Assembly: GCA_001940645.1 (NCBI GenBank)
Contig: MDVS01000015.1
Location: 9,340-73,339 of the forward strand
Source of the DNA: Candidatus Heimdallarchaeota archaeon LC_3
GTDB taxonomy: Archaea > Asgardarchaeota > Heimdallarchaeia > Hodarchaeales > LC-3
Reading direction: 5' to 3'
DNA: 64,000 bases
The position numbers were made by a program, and so were the translations under genes. How positions within the stretch are numbered: the stretch's first letter is position 1; every line of letters starts with the position of its first letter. A model generated the notes under the pieces. That model did no database searches. It saw nothing but the letters and a program-made list of their open reading frames with translations, and was not told where the DNA came from. This document shows, one piece after another, positions 62,679 through 64,000 of this stretch.

Positions 62679-64000
62679 ATGGAAGACAAAAGTAATGAAA
62701 ATTTAAAAATGAAAGCAGCCGTTTACAGGAAATACGGTCCTCCTGAAGTTCTGAAGATAGAAGAAGTAGAAAAACCCACTCCAAAAGATAATGAAGTATT
62801 GATAAGAATATTTGCAACACCAGTAGGTTACGGGGATATTATAGCTCGAAATTTTAGAAATATTTCTCCTCGCAAGTTTCCAATGGGATTCTTATTATGG
62901 TTCATAACGCGAATAGCATTTGGAATCAGGAGACCAAGAAATAAAATATTAGGGGCTGAGTTCGCAGGTGAAATTGAAACGGTAGGCAAAGATGTGAAAC
63001 TATTTAAGAAAGGAGACCAAGTTTTTGGATATCTTGGTCCGAGTATGCGTGCTAATGCCGAGTATCGATGTATGTCCGAAAAAGGAACAATAACACTAAA
63101 ACCGACCAATATAACCTTTGAGGAAACAGCTGGCGTTCCTTATGGAACAATAATGGCGTTGAGCTTGGTACGAAAAGCAAATGTTCAAAGCGGACAAAAA
63201 ATCCTTATCAATGGAGCTTCTGGCGGGATAGGTTCATATGCGGTACAGTTTGCCAAGTATTTTGGAGCAGAAGTTACCGGGGTATGTAGTACCGCGAAAT
63301 TAGAATTTGTGAAATCTCTGGGAGCCGATAAGGTAATTGATTATACTAAAGAAGATTTCACAAATTCTAATTTCGCGGTACTACATACCCCGGTAACTTC
63401 TGCTCCAAAATACTTGGCAAACTGTACCGCATATGAACCTATCCCGCCAGAAGCTCCATTGATAAGAATATTTGCAACACCAGTAGGTTACGGGGATATT
63501 ATAGCTCGAAATTTTAGAAATATTTCTCCTCGCAAGTTTCCAATGGGATTCTTATTATGGTTCATAACGCGAATAGCATTTGGAATCAGGAGACCAAGAA
63601 ATAAAATATTAGGGGCTGAGTTCGCAGGTGAAATTGAAACGGTAGGCAAAGATGTGAAACTATTTAAGAAAGGAGACCAAGTTTTTGGATATCTTGGTCC
63701 GAGTATGCGTGCTAATGCCGAGTATCGATGTATGTCCGAAAAAGGAACAATAACACTAAAACCGACCAATATAACCTTTGAGGAAACAGCTGGCGTTCCT
63801 TATGGAACAATAATGGCGTTGAGCTTGGTACGAAAAGCAAATGTTCAAAGCGGACAAAAAATCCTTATCAATGGAGCTTCTGGCGGGATAGGTTCATATG
63901 CGGTACAGTTTGCCAAGTATTTTGGAGCAGAAGTTACCGGGGTATGTAGTACCGCGAAATTAGAATTTGTGAAATCTCTGGGAGCCGATAAGGTAATTGA
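62679..64000 (+). CDS. NAD(P)-dependent quinone-oxidoreductase/MDR protein, disrupted by fold-back duplication, partial
   Basis: From ATG 62679 (in-frame alternative at 62709, MKAAVYR) a medium-chain reductase begins: [20 protein letters not shown], then [48 protein letters not shown] (nucleotide-binding) and [15 protein letters not shown]. This matches zinc-independent quinone oxidoreductase-like enzymes. After about residue 226 the natural sequence is replaced by an antisense copy of an earlier segment and then by a second copy of residues from about 41 onward. Because the period is 660 bp and the antisense stretch lacks stops, the frame stays open to the window edge, but the product as written is chimeric. 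The true gene ends beyond the window. Confidence 0.8.
   Translation, partial: MEDKSNENLKMKAAVYRKYGPPEVLKIEEVEKPTPKDNEVLIRIFATPVGYGDIIARNFRNISPRKFPMGFLLWFITRIAFGIRRPRNKILGAEFAGEIETVGKDVKLFKKGDQVFGYLGPSMRANAEYRCMSEKGTITLKPTNITFEETAGVPYGTIMALSLVRKANVQSGQKILINGASGGIGSYAVQFAKYFGAEVTGVCSTAKLEFVKSLGADKVIDYTKEDFTNSNFAVLHTPVTSAPKYLANCTAYEPIPPEAPLIRIFATPVGYGDIIARNFRNISPRKFPMGFLLWFITRIAFGIRRPRNKILGAEFAGEIETVGKDVKLFKKGDQVFGYLGPSMRANAEYRCMSEKGTITLKPTNITFEETAGVPYGTIMALSLVRKANVQSGQKILINGASGGIGSYAVQFAKYFGAEVTGVCSTAKLEFVKSLGADKVI
62798..63340 (+). repeat. 543-bp direct repeat, first copy
   Basis: Bases 62798-63340 recur exactly at 63458-64000, where the window ends, so the real repeat may be longer. Both copies encode the same part of the quinone-oxidoreductase-like protein. 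The perfect identity points to a very recent event or an artefact. Confidence 0.97.
63204..63466. repeat. Perfect 114-bp inverted repeat with a 35-bp loop
   Basis: Bases 63204-63317 are exactly complementary to 63353-63466. The outer junction carries a nine-base microhomology, ATTGATAAG, shared by the antisense arm and by the original sequence at 62798-62806, where the direct repeat begins. This is the layout expected when a polymerase folds back on its own strand and then switches template again. Confidence 0.97.
63458..64000 (+). repeat. 543-bp direct repeat, second copy
   Basis: This copy is identical to 62798-63340 and in the same reading frame. It may continue into an intact 3' part of the gene beyond the window. 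Confidence 0.97.

Overview
The window is a strongly AT-rich stretch of an archaeal chromosome (roughly 30% GC by eye). The archaeal assignment rests on a nurA-herA-mre11-rad50 cluster, a Ski2/Hel308-type helicase, frequent TTG and GTG starts with weak Shine-Dalgarno signals, and a decayed cell-surface protein with a PGF-CTERM-like tail. A membrane protein ending in a RING-like zinc module, plus a relic of a second RING-type C-terminus, is reminiscent of Asgard archaea, but nothing here proves the lineage. I found no rRNA, no convincing tRNA and no CRISPR array.

Layout. 1-7.5 kb, all minus strand: partial isoleucyl-tRNA synthetase, an SQR-like flavoprotein, a short Ski2-like helicase, an MBL-fold hydrolase and a VOC protein. 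8-16 kb: a secreted Ig-like protein, several broken genes (zinc-ribbon relic, PGF-CTERM-like protein with an in-frame stop, RING relic, uvrA-like relic), a response-regulator/PAS/histidine-kinase hybrid, a SpoIIAA-like protein and a methyltransferase. 16.5-23 kb: two tandem aldehyde dehydrogenases, a frameshifted cytochrome-like membrane protein, an acidic-tailed protein and a PflX-like radical SAM enzyme. 23.3-30.8 kb: a four-gene ABC operon with two paralogous FtsX/MacB-type permeases and two ATPases. 31-37.4 kb: NurA, HerA, Mre11 and Rad50, the DNA-end resection machinery, with a Rad50 that lacks a CxxC zinc hook. 37.4-43.5 kb, minus strand: a second MacB-type ABC system whose last gene fuses an ABC ATPase to a membrane-anchored helical domain. 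43.7-48.2 kb: YciI-like protein, small membrane protein, PPOX-family protein, acyl-CoA dehydrogenase and an S66 peptidase gene with two in-frame stops. 48.4-53.1 kb: an apparent two-gene operon encoding a giant membrane protein built from exact 225-nt (75-residue) tandem repeats and a membrane protein with a C-terminal zinc-ribbon plus RING-like module. 53.7-55.2 kb: a duplicated pair of unknown genes with a shared upstream palindrome. 55.5-60.7 kb: MFS transporter, serine recombinase, membrane histidine kinase and a coiled-coil protein. 60.9-62.4 kb: two decayed genes. 62.7-64 kb: a quinone-oxidoreductase-like gene disrupted by a perfect fold-back inverted repeat and a 543-bp direct repeat, most simply a template-switch or assembly artefact.

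The points most worth following are the repeat-protein/RING-like membrane pair (48.4-53.1 kb), the membrane-anchored ABC ATPase fusion (37.4-39.5 kb), the hookless Rad50, intergenic TAGG-N4-CCTA palindromes that look like metalloregulator boxes, and the unusual number of decayed genes. Several of those decayed genes carry TGA where Trp is expected or Tyr where a zinc-ribbon Cys is expected, consistent with G-to-A decay.
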